NCBI GenBank assembly: GCA_017744915.1
Contig: JAGIAH010000002.1
Span: 310,001-374,000 of the forward strand
Reading direction: 5' to 3'
Origin: Agrobacterium tumefaciens
Lineage (GTDB): Bacteria > Pseudomonadota > Alphaproteobacteria > Rhizobiales > Rhizobiaceae
Length of the DNA stretch: 64,000 nucleotides
Shown: in pieces, positions 8,466 through 16,922 of the stretch
Numbering within the stretch: position 1 is the first letter of the stretch
Layout of the letters: each line of letters begins with the position of its first letter
Notes under the pieces: model-generated
What the model was told of the DNA's origin: nothing
Databases searched by the model: none
What the model saw: only the letters and a program-made list of their open reading frames with translations
Program-made: the position numbers and the translations under genes

Positions 8466-9056
8466 TCAGAGGGGAGCATCGGAGAGGATGTCTTCCGCTT
8501 CTTCCACCGTCATCGCCATCACCTTCGCGCCGATTTCGAAACCGAAGCCGTTGCGGGCGAAAGCGGAAAATTCCTTGGCCTTGCGTTTCTCGTCCGGCTC
8601 GACACGGCGATAAGGCCCAAAGGCGCGCTTGCGCGCGAAGATGATAGCGGCGACCAGATCGTTGGTTTCCTGCAACGCGGCCGTTGCCGTTTCCCGGGCG
8701 ACGCCCTTGATTTGGAGTTTCTGCGCCAGCCCACGTTTCGACTTGCCGCTGCGCTGGCCGCTCCGCACGGTAACCTCCGCATAGGCCGTGTCGTCGAGCG
8801 CCTTGATGCCGTAAGCGAAGGTCACGGCGAATTCGCCGAGCGCCTTGACCTGCGCCGGGCCGATATCCTCGAATTTTTCCCGGGCCTTGCGCATGATGGC
8901 GTCGCGCAGCTGCTTTTCCGTCATCATGCGCTGTTCCAGCCGGTAGAGAGCGGAATTGCGCGCCCAGGACAGCATGCGGCTGGTGGGCTCAACGGCCGGT
9001 GCTTCGCCATCGAACTCCATATCGTCAGTCAGGAAGGGGCTGGACTCGTCACTCAT
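8466..9056 (-). CDS. recX: RecX-family regulatory protein
   Basis: A 196-aa member of the RecX family, which binds RecA filaments and limits strand exchange. The typical region reads SWARNSALYRLEQRMMTEKQ, then LRDAIMRKAREKFED, followed by further three-helix RecX repeats (GLAQKLQIKGVARETATAA). The start at 9056 (MSDESS) skips a proline-rich leader that would come from an upstream in-frame start. recA is not adjacent, which is common in rhizobia. An acidic N-terminal tail of about 30 residues precedes the domain. Confidence 0.86.
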   Translation of the reverse strand: MSDESSPFLTDDMEFDGEAPAVEPTSRMLSWARNSALYRLEQRMMTEKQLRDAIMRKAREKFEDIGPAQVKALGEFAVTFAYGIKALDDTAYAEVTVRSGQRSGKSKRGLAQKLQIKGVARETATAALQETNDLVAAIIFARKRAFGPYRRVEPDEKRKAKEFSAFARNGFGFEIGAKVMAMTVEEAEDILSDAPL

Positions 9057-9126
9057 GGCGCATTTATAGCGCGCTTGAGCCGTCTTGCCAGTTCCCTCCC
9101 GGTCTGAATTCCCCGGTTTCGGCCTC

Positions 9127-10047
9127 TCAGGGCGTCTGTGCGCCGGTGGCGGCGACATAAACCGAATAGAGCGATTTTGTTGCGGTAATGAACAGGCGGT
9201 TCTTCTTCGGGCCGCCGAAGGTGAGGTTCGCCACCGTCTGCGGCACCTTGATCTTGCCGATCAGCGTGCCATCGGGCGCAAAGCAATGAACGCCATCGCC
9301 GGCGCTGGTCCAGAGATTACCGGCTGTATCCAGGCGGAAGCCATCCGGCAGGCCATTGTCGAGATTGCAGAATTCCCGGCCATTGGCGAGCTTCACACCA
9401 TCCACCACGTCGAAGACGCGGATATGGCGCGGGCGGGAGATATCGTGGCTGTAGGAACTGTCGGCGACATAAAGCTTCGTTTCATCGGGTGAGAATGCAA
9501 GGCCGTTCGGCTGCACGAAGTCATCGACGGCGATGTCGACCTTTCCGGTTGCGGGGTCGAGCCGGTAGACATTGCGGGTCTTCTGCTCGGGCTCGGCCTT
9601 GTAGCCTTCATAGTCGGAAAGGATGCCGTAGGTCGGGTCGGTGAACCAGACGCTGCCATCGGATTTGACGACGACATCATTGGGTGAGTTCAATCTTTTG
9701 CCGCCGTAGCTGTCGGCAAGAACCGTGATCGAGCCGTCTACCTCGGTGCGGGTGACGCGCCGGCCGCCATGTTCGCAGGAGACAAGTCGCCCCTGCCGGT
9801 CGCGGGTATTGCCGTTGGTGAAGTTGGAGGGCTGACGGAATACCGAGATGCCGCCATCCGGCACCCAGCGCAGCATGCGCTCATTGGGAATATCGCTGAA
9901 CAGCAGGCAGTTGAGATCGGCAAACCACACCGGTCCTTCGGCCCAGCGGCAGCCGGAATAAAGCTCTTCCAGTTCCGCATTGCCAACGATCAGATGGCGG
10001 AAGCGGTCATCGTGGATTTCGTAAGGGGAGGTCTTGTCTGTGGTCAT
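9127..10047 (-). CDS. SMP-30/gluconolactonase-family lactonase
   Basis: A 306-aa six-bladed beta-propeller of the SMP-30/gluconolactonase/LRE family. Such enzymes hydrolyse sugar lactones using a bound divalent metal. Visible family features are EGPVWFADLNCLLFSDIPN, the SPNDVVVKSDGSVWFTDPTY block and PNGLAFSPDETKLYVADS, which carry the likely metal-binding Glu, Asn and Asp residues. There is no signal peptide, so it is cytoplasmic. It is the last gene of the ribose-type ABC transporter operon, 33 nt after a permease. This suggests that the imported compound is a sugar or polyol oxidised to a lactone. The substrate cannot be named. Confidence 0.9.
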   Translation of the reverse strand: MTTDKTSPYEIHDDRFRHLIVGNAELEELYSGCRWAEGPVWFADLNCLLFSDIPNERMLRWVPDGGISVFRQPSNFTNGNTRDRQGRLVSCEHGGRRVTRTEVDGSITVLADSYGGKRLNSPNDVVVKSDGSVWFTDPTYGILSDYEGYKAEPEQKTRNVYRLDPATGKVDIAVDDFVQPNGLAFSPDETKLYVADSSYSHDISRPRHIRVFDVVDGVKLANGREFCNLDNGLPDGFRLDTAGNLWTSAGDGVHCFAPDGTLIGKIKVPQTVANLTFGGPKKNRLFITATKSLYSVYVAATGAQTP

Positions 10048-10080
10048 GAGCGTGGTCCGCTTGAGGCTTGTCGTTTGGGG

Positions 10081-11028
10081 TCAGCGCGTGGCCTTGCGGC
10101 CGCTTGCCAGAAGAATGACGGAAATGATGATGAGGCCGGTGAGGATGAGGCGGATGCCGGCGCCGAAACCATAGGTGTTCAGCATTGATACCACCAGGAA
10201 CATGAAAAGCGAGGCGCCCCAGATGCCGGGAACGTTGGAATCGCCGCCCGCCACCGCGGTGCCGCCGATGACGACGACGGCAATGGACATCAGCAGATAT
10301 TCCGAACCCATATTGAGCGCCGCACCGCCGGAGAAGCTGGCGAGCAGGTAACCTGCGATCGCTGCCAGCACCGCACAGAGCACATAGGTGACGAAACGTG
10401 TTCCGTCCACCGGAATGCCGGTCATGCGGGCAGCGAAGGTGCTCTGGCCGATGGCGGAAATCCAGCGTCCGTAAAATGTGCGGTCGAGCAGCAGCCAGGC
10501 GACGACCGAGAGCAGCAGTGCGACAAGTGCCACGTTCGGAATGCCGAAAGAGCTGGAGATTGCGAATGTCGCCAATGTTTCCGGTGGCTTGATACGCAGG
10601 CCGCGGTTCGACCAGATGGCGATGGACTGCACGATGAAGCTCATCGAGAGCGTCGCGATGATCGGCGGGATGCGCAGGAGCTTGATCAGCGCATAATTGC
10701 CGATGCCGATGGCGATGCCGATCAGGATGGCGATCAGCAGTCCGGGCAGGATGAGGCTGTCCGAAACATCCATGAATTTCAGGGCCAGCGTGCCGGATAG
10801 CGTCATCGTTGCGGGAACGCAGAGGTCGATGTTACCCGGTCCGAGTGTAATGACGAACATCTGGCCGATGCCGACGATGACGGAGAAGGCCGCGAAGGTG
10901 AGCGCCGCATGCGACAGCCCGAAGGAGCTGGCGCCGCCGGTGAAGAGCACGGTGACGATCCACACCGCAACCGTTGCGGCAAAGGACCAGATCCACGGTT
11001 TTCTGGTGAGAGACGAAAGCCCGTTCAT
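10081..11028 (-). CDS. Sugar ABC transporter permease (RbsC type), second of two
   Basis: A 315-aa membrane protein with eight to ten hydrophobic segments, of the BPD_transp_2 (ribose/xylose permease) family. Conserved pieces include FAAFSVIVGIGQMFVITLGP, GNIDLCVPATMTLSG and YLLMSIAVVVIGGTAVAGG. The start ATG overlaps the stop of the preceding permease by 4 nt (ATGA), so the two are probably translationally coupled. With its neighbour it would form a heterodimeric channel. Confidence 0.93.
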   Translation of the reverse strand: MNGLSSLTRKPWIWSFAATVAVWIVTVLFTGGASSFGLSHAALTFAAFSVIVGIGQMFVITLGPGNIDLCVPATMTLSGTLALKFMDVSDSLILPGLLIAILIGIAIGIGNYALIKLLRIPPIIATLSMSFIVQSIAIWSNRGLRIKPPETLATFAISSSFGIPNVALVALLLSVVAWLLLDRTFYGRWISAIGQSTFAARMTGIPVDGTRFVTYVLCAVLAAIAGYLLASFSGGAALNMGSEYLLMSIAVVVIGGTAVAGGDSNVPGIWGASLFMFLVVSMLNTYGFGAGIRLILTGLIIISVILLASGRKATR

Positions 11029-11966
11029 TGGTTTTTCTCCCGCTTTTCGAGACGGTTGAGCAGGATGCGCAGTGCAAGCACGACGATGAGGATCGCCCCC
11101 TGAGCGCCGATCTGCCAGTCCGGCGAAATGCGCATGAAGGAGAGGAAGGAACCGGCGAGCGTCAGCGTCAGCGCGCCGATGACGGCACCGATGGGCGATA
11201 CCCTGCCACCGACGAATTCACCACCACCGAGGATGACGCCGGCAATCGACAGCAGCGTGTAGCGCAGCGCGATATTGGCATCCGCCGAAGTAGTGAGGCC
11301 CACAAGGGCGATGCCCGACAGCACCGCGAAGAAACCGGCGAGCGCAAAGGTTGCGGCGCGAATACCGACGACCGACCAGCCGGAGCGTTCGACCGAGCGG
11401 AAATTGCCGCCGACGCCGCGCATCAGCACACCGAAGGAGGAACGCATGACGATGTAATGGGCGACAACAGCAATCAGGATGCTGGCGACGATGGCGATCG
11501 GCACGAAAGGCGGTTTCGCCGTCATCAATGTGCGGATGAAGGTGGGCGCCTGACCGCCGGGCGAGGGCAGGATCAGCACGGCAAGGCCGCCCCAGACGAA
11601 ACTCATGCCGAGCGTGACGACGATGGAGGGCAGGTTGCGGATGTGGATCACGGCGCCCAGCACCGCGTAAACCGCAATCGCCCCGGCAAAGATCGCAATG
11701 CCTGTCAGCGGCGAGGTTTGCAGGAAGGTGGCGGTGACGCAGGCGCAGAAACTGACGAAGGTGCCCATCGACAGGTCGAGATCGTTGACCGACATGATCA
11801 GCATCTGCGCAATGGTGGCGAGCGCGATCGGCACCGCCAGATTGAACAGGAGGTTCATGCCGGTATAGCTCATGGCGCGCGGCTGCATGTAGAAGACAGC
11901 GGCGAGCAGGAAGGCGAGCGAGGCGGCGGGGATGATGAGGCGGAGGGCGTTTGCCGAGAGTTTCAT
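11025..11966 (-). CDS. Sugar ABC transporter permease (RbsC type), first of two
   Basis: A 313-aa inner-membrane permease of the ribose/xylose class. It shows AQMLIMSVNDLDLSMGTFVS, the typical motif after the first helices, and LLSIAGVILGGGEFVGGRVS near the C terminus. It overlaps both neighbours by 4 nt (ATPase upstream, second permease downstream), which is strong evidence for one operon. It differs clearly from the second permease, so the channel is probably a heterodimer. Confidence 0.93.
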   Translation of the reverse strand: MKLSANALRLIIPAASLAFLLAAVFYMQPRAMSYTGMNLLFNLAVPIALATIAQMLIMSVNDLDLSMGTFVSFCACVTATFLQTSPLTGIAIFAGAIAVYAVLGAVIHIRNLPSIVVTLGMSFVWGGLAVLILPSPGGQAPTFIRTLMTAKPPFVPIAIVASILIAVVAHYIVMRSSFGVLMRGVGGNFRSVERSGWSVVGIRAATFALAGFFAVLSGIALVGLTTSADANIALRYTLLSIAGVILGGGEFVGGRVSPIGAVIGALTLTLAGSFLSFMRISPDWQIGAQGAILIVVLALRILLNRLEKREKNQ

Positions 11967-13426
11967 GCGTGGTCTTCTCCCGCAAAGGAAGCGGCCAGCA
12001 CATTCTGCTCGGTAATATCATCGCCGATGAGTTCCGCCTGGATGGCGCCATCGCGGAAGACATAGACCCGGTCGCAGAGACGGATTTCATCCATTTCGGT
12101 GGAATACCAGATGAAGGTGCGGCCGTGGGAGGCTTCGGTTCTCAAGATGTCATAGACCTCCTGTTTGGTGCCGATATCGACGCCGCGCATCGGGTCATCC
12201 ATCAAAACGGTGCTGGCGGTGGTGGCGAGAGCGCGGGCGAAAAGCACCTTCTGCTGGTTGCCGCCGGAGAGGGAGAGGATCTTGTTGCCCATGTCGGGCG
12301 TGCGGATTTCGATGCGCTTTTTCCACTCATCGCCGCGTTCGGTTTCCTTTGCCCTGTCCACCATGCCTGCGGATGAAATATCCCTGAGAGAGGCGATGGA
12401 CAGGTTCTTGAGGATGCTCCACAGCGGGAAGGTGCCGTTCAGGCTGCGGTCGCCCGCCACAAAGGCGATATCGGTCTTGCGCGCCGGCAGCCAGCTGCTG
12501 TTGCGGGCAAGGTAAAGGTCGAGAAGCGCTTCGGTCTGGCCATGGCCGCCAAGACCGGCAAGGCCGATGATTTCACCGCGGAAAGCCTCGAAGGCAAGGC
12601 CTTCGCCCCGGCGTGCCGGCATGGACAGCACTTTTTCGCCCGCCTTGCGGTTTTCGCTTTTCTGCCTGTCCTGCGGTTTGACGACGCTGCCCATGGCCTC
12701 CACCAGCGTACGCGTCGTGAATTCCGCGGCCGGCCGGTTAGCCACCACACGGCCATCCTTCATCACCACGATGCGGGTGGCGGTTGAGAGAATCTCGCCG
12801 AGAATATGCGAGATCAGCAGCACCGAACCGCCCGTGCGGACAAAACGGCGGACATAATCCATCAATTGTTCGGCAAGGCCGGCATCGAGCGAGGAGGTGG
12901 GTTCATCGAGGATCACCAGTCTCGGGGCCTCAGGTGTGCGGCAGAAATTGATGGCGATTTCCACCATCTGCCGCTCGGCGATGGAAAGTTCGGCAATCGT
13001 CAGCTCACAATCGATGCCATGGCCCGGAAAAATCTCGTCGAGCGTGTGGCGGATCACGGAAAGGGCGCGACCGCGCCAGTTCCGTCCGCTGATAGTGGCA
13101 TGCATGATGCGGACATTTTCGCTGATCGTGAGGTTCGGGCAGAGCGAGAGTTCCTGAAACACGCAGCGCACGCCGCTGGCGCGGGCAGCCGCGATGCCAT
13201 GGCGGTTCTGGTCACTGCCATAGGAAATGGAGCCTTCATGCGGCGTCAGCCCGCCATTGATGACGTTGACGATGGTGGATTTTCCCGCGCCGTTATGGCC
13301 GACGAGCCCGAGGCATTCCCCGGCACGGATGACGAGATCGGCCCCATCCAGTGCCTTGACCGCGCCGAACACGACCTTCACGCCGCGCGCGGCGACGACT
13401 TCTTCCGCCTCGATGATGTCATTCAT
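11963..13426 (-). CDS. Sugar ABC transporter ATP-binding protein (RbsA type)
   Basis: A 487-aa protein with two tandem ATPase domains. The first has a full Walker A (GLVGHNGAGKST) and Walker B (RLVILDEPTSSLD), although the signature is the variant LSIAERQMVEIA. The second domain has a degenerate Walker A (GLAGLGGHGQTE) but a good LSGGNQQKV signature and VLMDDPMRGVDIG. This asymmetry is normal for RbsA/MglA proteins. The ATG at 13426 is preferred to a TTG two codons upstream. It follows the binding-protein gene by about 100 nt and overlaps the first permease. Confidence 0.94.
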   Translation of the reverse strand: MNDIIEAEEVVAARGVKVVFGAVKALDGADLVIRAGECLGLVGHNGAGKSTIVNVINGGLTPHEGSISYGSDQNRHGIAAARASGVRCVFQELSLCPNLTISENVRIMHATISGRNWRGRALSVIRHTLDEIFPGHGIDCELTIAELSIAERQMVEIAINFCRTPEAPRLVILDEPTSSLDAGLAEQLMDYVRRFVRTGGSVLLISHILGEILSTATRIVVMKDGRVVANRPAAEFTTRTLVEAMGSVVKPQDRQKSENRKAGEKVLSMPARRGEGLAFEAFRGEIIGLAGLGGHGQTEALLDLYLARNSSWLPARKTDIAFVAGDRSLNGTFPLWSILKNLSIASLRDISSAGMVDRAKETERGDEWKKRIEIRTPDMGNKILSLSGGNQQKVLFARALATTASTVLMDDPMRGVDIGTKQEVYDILRTEASHGRTFIWYSTEMDEIRLCDRVYVFRDGAIQAELIGDDITEQNVLAASFAGEDHA

Positions 13427-13527
13427 GAGCAATTACGCCAGTGATCTGAAAAGGATAATATCGATGGTTGTTGCGGCGCCCGTTTTGGGGAGCGCCGCAA
13501 TCGGTCACATCGGGCAATTGCCCAGCC

Positions 13528-14544
13528 TTATTTGGCCGACGCGATGGCCTTCTGGGCGTCTTCCTGCGAATATTCCACATTCGCGACGCCGCCCTTCTGG
13601 GTGTTCTTGAGGTTCTCCTCAAGATTACCCTGATCGATGCGCAGGAAGGGAACGGTCAGGTCCTTTTTCACGTCCTTGCCATCGAGAATCTGCTGCGCCA
13701 CCCAGAAAGCGAGCGTCGAGACACCCGGAGCGATGGAGACCGACATGGTCTCGTAGCCGCTCGCGTCCTTCTGCTGTTTCCACCATTGCAGCTCATCTTC
13801 GCGGTTGCCCATCACGATGGTCGGTGTCGGGCGCTTGGCAGCGGCGAAAGCCTGTGCCGCACCATAACCGTCACCGCCCTGTGTCACCACGGCCGCGACT
13901 TCGGGAAGGCTCGGCAGAATGCCGGCGACGGCGCGCTGGGCAACGTCCTGCGCCCAGTCGCCATTGACCGAACCAACGATCTTGAACTGCGGGTTCTTGG
14001 CAACGGCATCGACTATACCGGCATGGATTTCGTCATCGACGGAAACGCCGGCGAGACCGCGGATTTCGAGCAGGTTGCCGCCCTTCGGCATGGCCTTGGC
14101 GAGATAATCGATCTGGCTTGCACCCATCGCCTTGAAATCCACGGCAATGCGCCAGGCGCATGGCTCGGTGACAATGCCGTCGAAGGACACGACGGTGATG
14201 CCGGCATCACAGGCTTCCTTCACCGCGCCGTTAAGCGCGGTCGGCGAAGCGGCATTGATGACGATGGCGTCATAACCCTGCAGGATGAGGTTCTGGATCT
14301 GTGCGGCCTGCTCGGTTGCCTGGTTTTCGGCGGTCGTGAAGGCGTCAGCGGCGGCAACGTGCTTGTCGGCAACCGCCTGCTTGGTGATCTTGTCCCAGCT
14401 GGTCAGCATCGCCTGACGCCAGGAGTTGCCTGCGTAATTGTTTGAAAGCGCGATTTTTTTTGCCGACGTATCGGCGTGAGCGGTGATCGGCAGAGCTGCG
14501 CATGCGACAGCGGCCGATGCCAGAAGCATCTTTCTGAAAGCCAT
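13528..14544 (-). CDS. Sugar ABC transporter substrate-binding protein (ribose type)
   Basis: A 338-aa periplasmic binding protein of the Peripla_BP_4 class. The signal peptide (MAFRKMLLASAAVACAALP) ends near ITAHAD. The mature part begins with the usual strand-helix (KKIALSNNYAGNSWRQAM) and has GYDAIVINAASPTALNGAV and NLLEIRGLAGVSVDDEIHAG. A strong GGAGG lies 8 nt before the ATG at 14544, which sets the start. It is the first gene of an operon that continues with ATPase, two permeases and a lactonase. It is divergent from a two-component system across a 308-bp region with tandem palindromes. Confidence 0.93.
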   Translation of the reverse strand: MAFRKMLLASAAVACAALPITAHADTSAKKIALSNNYAGNSWRQAMLTSWDKITKQAVADKHVAAADAFTTAENQATEQAAQIQNLILQGYDAIVINAASPTALNGAVKEACDAGITVVSFDGIVTEPCAWRIAVDFKAMGASQIDYLAKAMPKGGNLLEIRGLAGVSVDDEIHAGIVDAVAKNPQFKIVGSVNGDWAQDVAQRAVAGILPSLPEVAAVVTQGGDGYGAAQAFAAAKRPTPTIVMGNREDELQWWKQQKDASGYETMSVSIAPGVSTLAFWVAQQILDGKDVKKDLTVPFLRIDQGNLEENLKNTQKGGVANVEYSQEDAQKAIASAK

Positions 14545-14708
14545 TGATTTCCTCCCTGGTGGCTTGCCCTTTCGGGGTCCGGAACCCTCATCCGCCGCAA
14601 ATCTCCTCGGCGGCAGACGAAATCCCGTTGCACTGGAGCTCCGTTCCCCAGTACAAGCGAGAATGACCAAGAAGATTTGGCTTGTATAGGCGGATCACGG
14701 CAATCTTC

Positions 14709-14745
14709 CTGCGGGTTTCCGCAGAAAGCTTGCGGGAACCCGCAG
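14709..14745. promoter_or_regulatory. Two tandem TGCGG-N4-CCGCA palindromes in a divergent promoter region
   Basis: TGCGGGTTTCCGCA (14710-14723) and TGCGGGAACCCGCA (14731-14744) share the same arms and start 21 bp apart, about two helical turns. Together they also form a larger inverted repeat (CTGCGGGTTTCC with GGGAACCCGCAG). They lie 108 bp before the histidine kinase and 165 bp before the sugar-binding protein. This is the layout expected for a dimeric LuxR-type response regulator binding twice. The protein-site pairing is inference. Nothing else is apparent in 14545-14852. Confidence 0.6.
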
Positions 14746-14852
14746 GACGAAACGGCATTGCCGGGCGCAGAATGAATGATGCGGCGTTCTGATGTGTTTA
14801 AAACTGCGCCGCCTGATGTCGATTAGGCAGGCGCTTGGGAGGGCGTCCGCAC

Positions 14853-16088
14853 ATGCTGGATACGCCGAAAAGCGCTCTTTTCCACCACTATATGGGTATT
14901 TCGCGGCTGCTCGCCGGGCAGCTGGAATTTAACGCCATCATTCAGGCCGTCGCCACCGAGATCACCCATATCATTCCGCACGTCCACCTTGATGTCTGCA
15001 TCAAGCAGCTGGATGACAAATTTCACATAGCCTATGAAAGCGGTCTCGTCAGCGCCTGGAGCCGCCAGCCGCCAGCACTTCTGAGCGGCAGCCCGATCCG
15101 TTCCCTGCTGTCAGGCGAGGTTGAATATCTCCTGAGCGGGGATGCCTGTGCCGATCCGCGGTTTCATTTCGAAGGGTCGTTTTCAAGCCCGATCATCGAA
15201 CTCAACCTGCATAGCCGCCTGCATGTGCCGATGAAGGTGCATGGCGATATTATCGGTGCGCTGAGTTGCTCTTCCCACCAATCGGACGCCTATACGATGG
15301 AGGATGTGGCGAATGCCCGCGCGGTCGCCGATCTGCTCGCACCCTATTTCTATGCCATCCGCGCCGCCGAACAGGCCAAACGCTCGGCCATCGAGGAAGC
15401 GCGTGCCAATGCCCGCGAAGAGGGTCTGCGCCTCGGCGCGCTGCAATTGACCGAGGCGCTGGAGGCGGAGCGGCAACGCATCGGCATGGACCTGCATGAC
15501 CAGACGCTGGCCGATCTGACGCGGCTTGCGCGGCGCATCGAGCGCATGAGCCATTCGGCCGATGTTTCCGGCGAGATGCTGGAGCCGGTGGTGCGCAGCC
15601 TGCAGCATTGCATGCAGGATCTGCGCGAGATCATCGAGGAGGCAAAACCCTCGATCCTGCAATTGTTCGGCGTCGTTGAGGCGATCGAGACCTATGTGGA
15701 TCGCTCCGTGCGCGATAGCGGCTCGGTTATAGATTGGTCGGTCACGGATGAGACGGACGGGCTGGTGGAGAGGCTCGACAAGACGGTGGCCATCTCGCTG
15801 TTCCGCATCGTGCAGGAGGCGGTCAATAACGCCATTCGACATGCCCAGCCGGAAACGATTGCCGTGAACCTCACCGCCGTCGATGGCGGGCTGAGGGTAA
15901 CGGTCAGCGATGACGGCAATGGCGGCGGTGACGGCGCTGCCTCCGGCGGTCTCGGCATCGGCAACATGAAGACACGGGCGCGGCTGATTTCGGCGAGATT
16001 CGATATCGGCGGCAATCGCAACGGGGCGGGCACATGCATCACCGTGACCCTGCCGGAAGGTGCTTTTGATCACCGGGAGGATGTGTGA
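14853..16088 (+). CDS. GAF-domain sensor histidine kinase (NarL/HisKA_3 type)
   Basis: A 411-aa cytoplasmic sensor kinase with no membrane segments. An N-terminal GAF domain (about residues 15-170) is followed by a coiled linker. The HisKA_3 dimerisation block EAERQRIGMDLHDQTLADLT has the phospho-acceptor His. An HATPase domain follows, with an N box (RIVQEAVNNAIRHA) and a G box (DDGNGGG and GGLGIGNMKTRA). The ATG at 14853 is chosen because GGGAGGG ends 9 nt before it; a TTG at 14835 is less likely. It is paired with the response regulator directly downstream. The GAF ligand is unknown. Confidence 0.92.
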   Translation: MLDTPKSALFHHYMGISRLLAGQLEFNAIIQAVATEITHIIPHVHLDVCIKQLDDKFHIAYESGLVSAWSRQPPALLSGSPIRSLLSGEVEYLLSGDACADPRFHFEGSFSSPIIELNLHSRLHVPMKVHGDIIGALSCSSHQSDAYTMEDVANARAVADLLAPYFYAIRAAEQAKRSAIEEARANAREEGLRLGALQLTEALEAERQRIGMDLHDQTLADLTRLARRIERMSHSADVSGEMLEPVVRSLQHCMQDLREIIEEAKPSILQLFGVVEAIETYVDRSVRDSGSVIDWSVTDETDGLVERLDKTVAISLFRIVQEAVNNAIRHAQPETIAVNLTAVDGGLRVTVSDDGNGGGDGAASGGLGIGNMKTRARLISARFDIGGNRNGAGTCITVTLPEGAFDHREDV

Positions 16089-16089
16089 C

Positions 16090-16812
16090 ATGGACGTGCT
16101 GATCGTTGAGGACGATGCGTTGCACCGCGCCTATTTGAACGAGGCTGTCAGAGCTGCCCTGCCGGAGTGCGACAAGGTTCTCGAAGCCGCAAATGGCAGG
16201 ACGGGTGAGAAGCTCGCGCGGGAGAACCGGGCGGCCCATATCGTCATGGATTTGCAGATGAACGAGCGCAACGGCATCGAGGCGGCGCGCACCATTTGGA
16301 AGGAAAGGCCGGATACCCGCATCCTGTTCTGGTCGAACTATTCGGATGAAGCCTATGTACGCGGCGTCTCGCGCATCGTGCCCGAAGGGGCCGCCTATGG
16401 TTACGTGCTGAAATCGGCCTCCGATGATCGCCTGCGGCTGGCGCTGCGCAGCATCTTCATCGAGGCGCAATGCGTGATCGACCGGGAAGTGCGGGGGTTG
16501 CAGGAAAAGAGCCTCGGCAAGGCGCATGGCTTTACCGATTCCGAATATGAAATTCTCGTCGATGTCGCGCTCGGTCTTACCGACAAGGCGATTGCCCGCC
16601 GCCGCAACCTGTCGCTGCGCAGCGTGCAGAACCGGCTGCAGAGCCTTTATGAGAAACTGAACGTGCATCAGGCCGCTGGCGACGACGAAGCGGAAGGGCG
16701 GTATAATCTGCGAACCCGCGCCGTGACCGTGGCTTTCCTGCGCAAGCTCCTGAATTACAGCGCGCTCGAAAGGGCCGAGCGGGATCTGGCGGAGTGGGCT
16801 GCTAGCCGCTGA
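16090..16812 (+). CDS. LuxR/NarL-type response regulator
   Basis: A 240-aa DNA-binding response regulator. The receiver domain has acidic residues in LIVEDDA, a likely phospho-acceptor Asp54 in HIVMDLQMN, and a conserved Lys in YVLKSAS. The C-terminal helix-turn-helix is LuxR-like (FTDSEYEILVDVALGLTDKA and then RRNLSLRSVQNRLQSLYEKL), with a tail of about 45 residues after it that is longer than usual. The ATG at 16090 comes 1 nt after the kinase stop and is preceded by GGGAGG. The pair is followed by a strong hairpin and T-run. Its likely targets are itself and the divergent sugar transporter. Confidence 0.92.
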   Translation: MDVLIVEDDALHRAYLNEAVRAALPECDKVLEAANGRTGEKLARENRAAHIVMDLQMNERNGIEAARTIWKERPDTRILFWSNYSDEAYVRGVSRIVPEGAAYGYVLKSASDDRLRLALRSIFIEAQCVIDREVRGLQEKSLGKAHGFTDSEYEILVDVALGLTDKAIARRRNLSLRSVQNRLQSLYEKLNVHQAAGDDEAEGRYNLRTRAVTVAFLRKLLNYSALERAERDLAEWAASR

Positions 16813-16816
16813 TCGC

Positions 16817-16922
16817 TAGAGCGCATCCGCTCTAAACGGAAGCGGCGGATGTGCTCTATCTTTTTGTTTTATCGCATTATCCGGACGTAAAACCGCTACG
16901 CACTTTTACTGGAAATGCTCTA
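16817..16922. repeat. Rhizobial-type palindromic intergenic repeat acting as terminator
   Basis: TAGAGCGCATCCGC (16817-16830) pairs with GCGGATGTGCTCTA (16845-16858), 14 bp with one G-T wobble. It is followed by TCTTTTTGTTTT, so it should terminate the response-regulator transcript. The element continues through GTAAAA/TTTTAC (16887-16909) and ends in GCTCTA, the complement of its first bases. The second half resembles a dispersed intergenic repeat that I recall from Agrobacterium and Rhizobium genomes. Its last bases supply the TAG stop of the topoisomerase gene on the other strand. Confidence 0.65.

Noticed and set aside
12543-12700. Apparent loss of Walker A in the second ATPase domain of the sugar transporter
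   Set aside because: A degenerate second Walker A is normal in RbsA/MglA-type proteins and is not evidence of inactivation.
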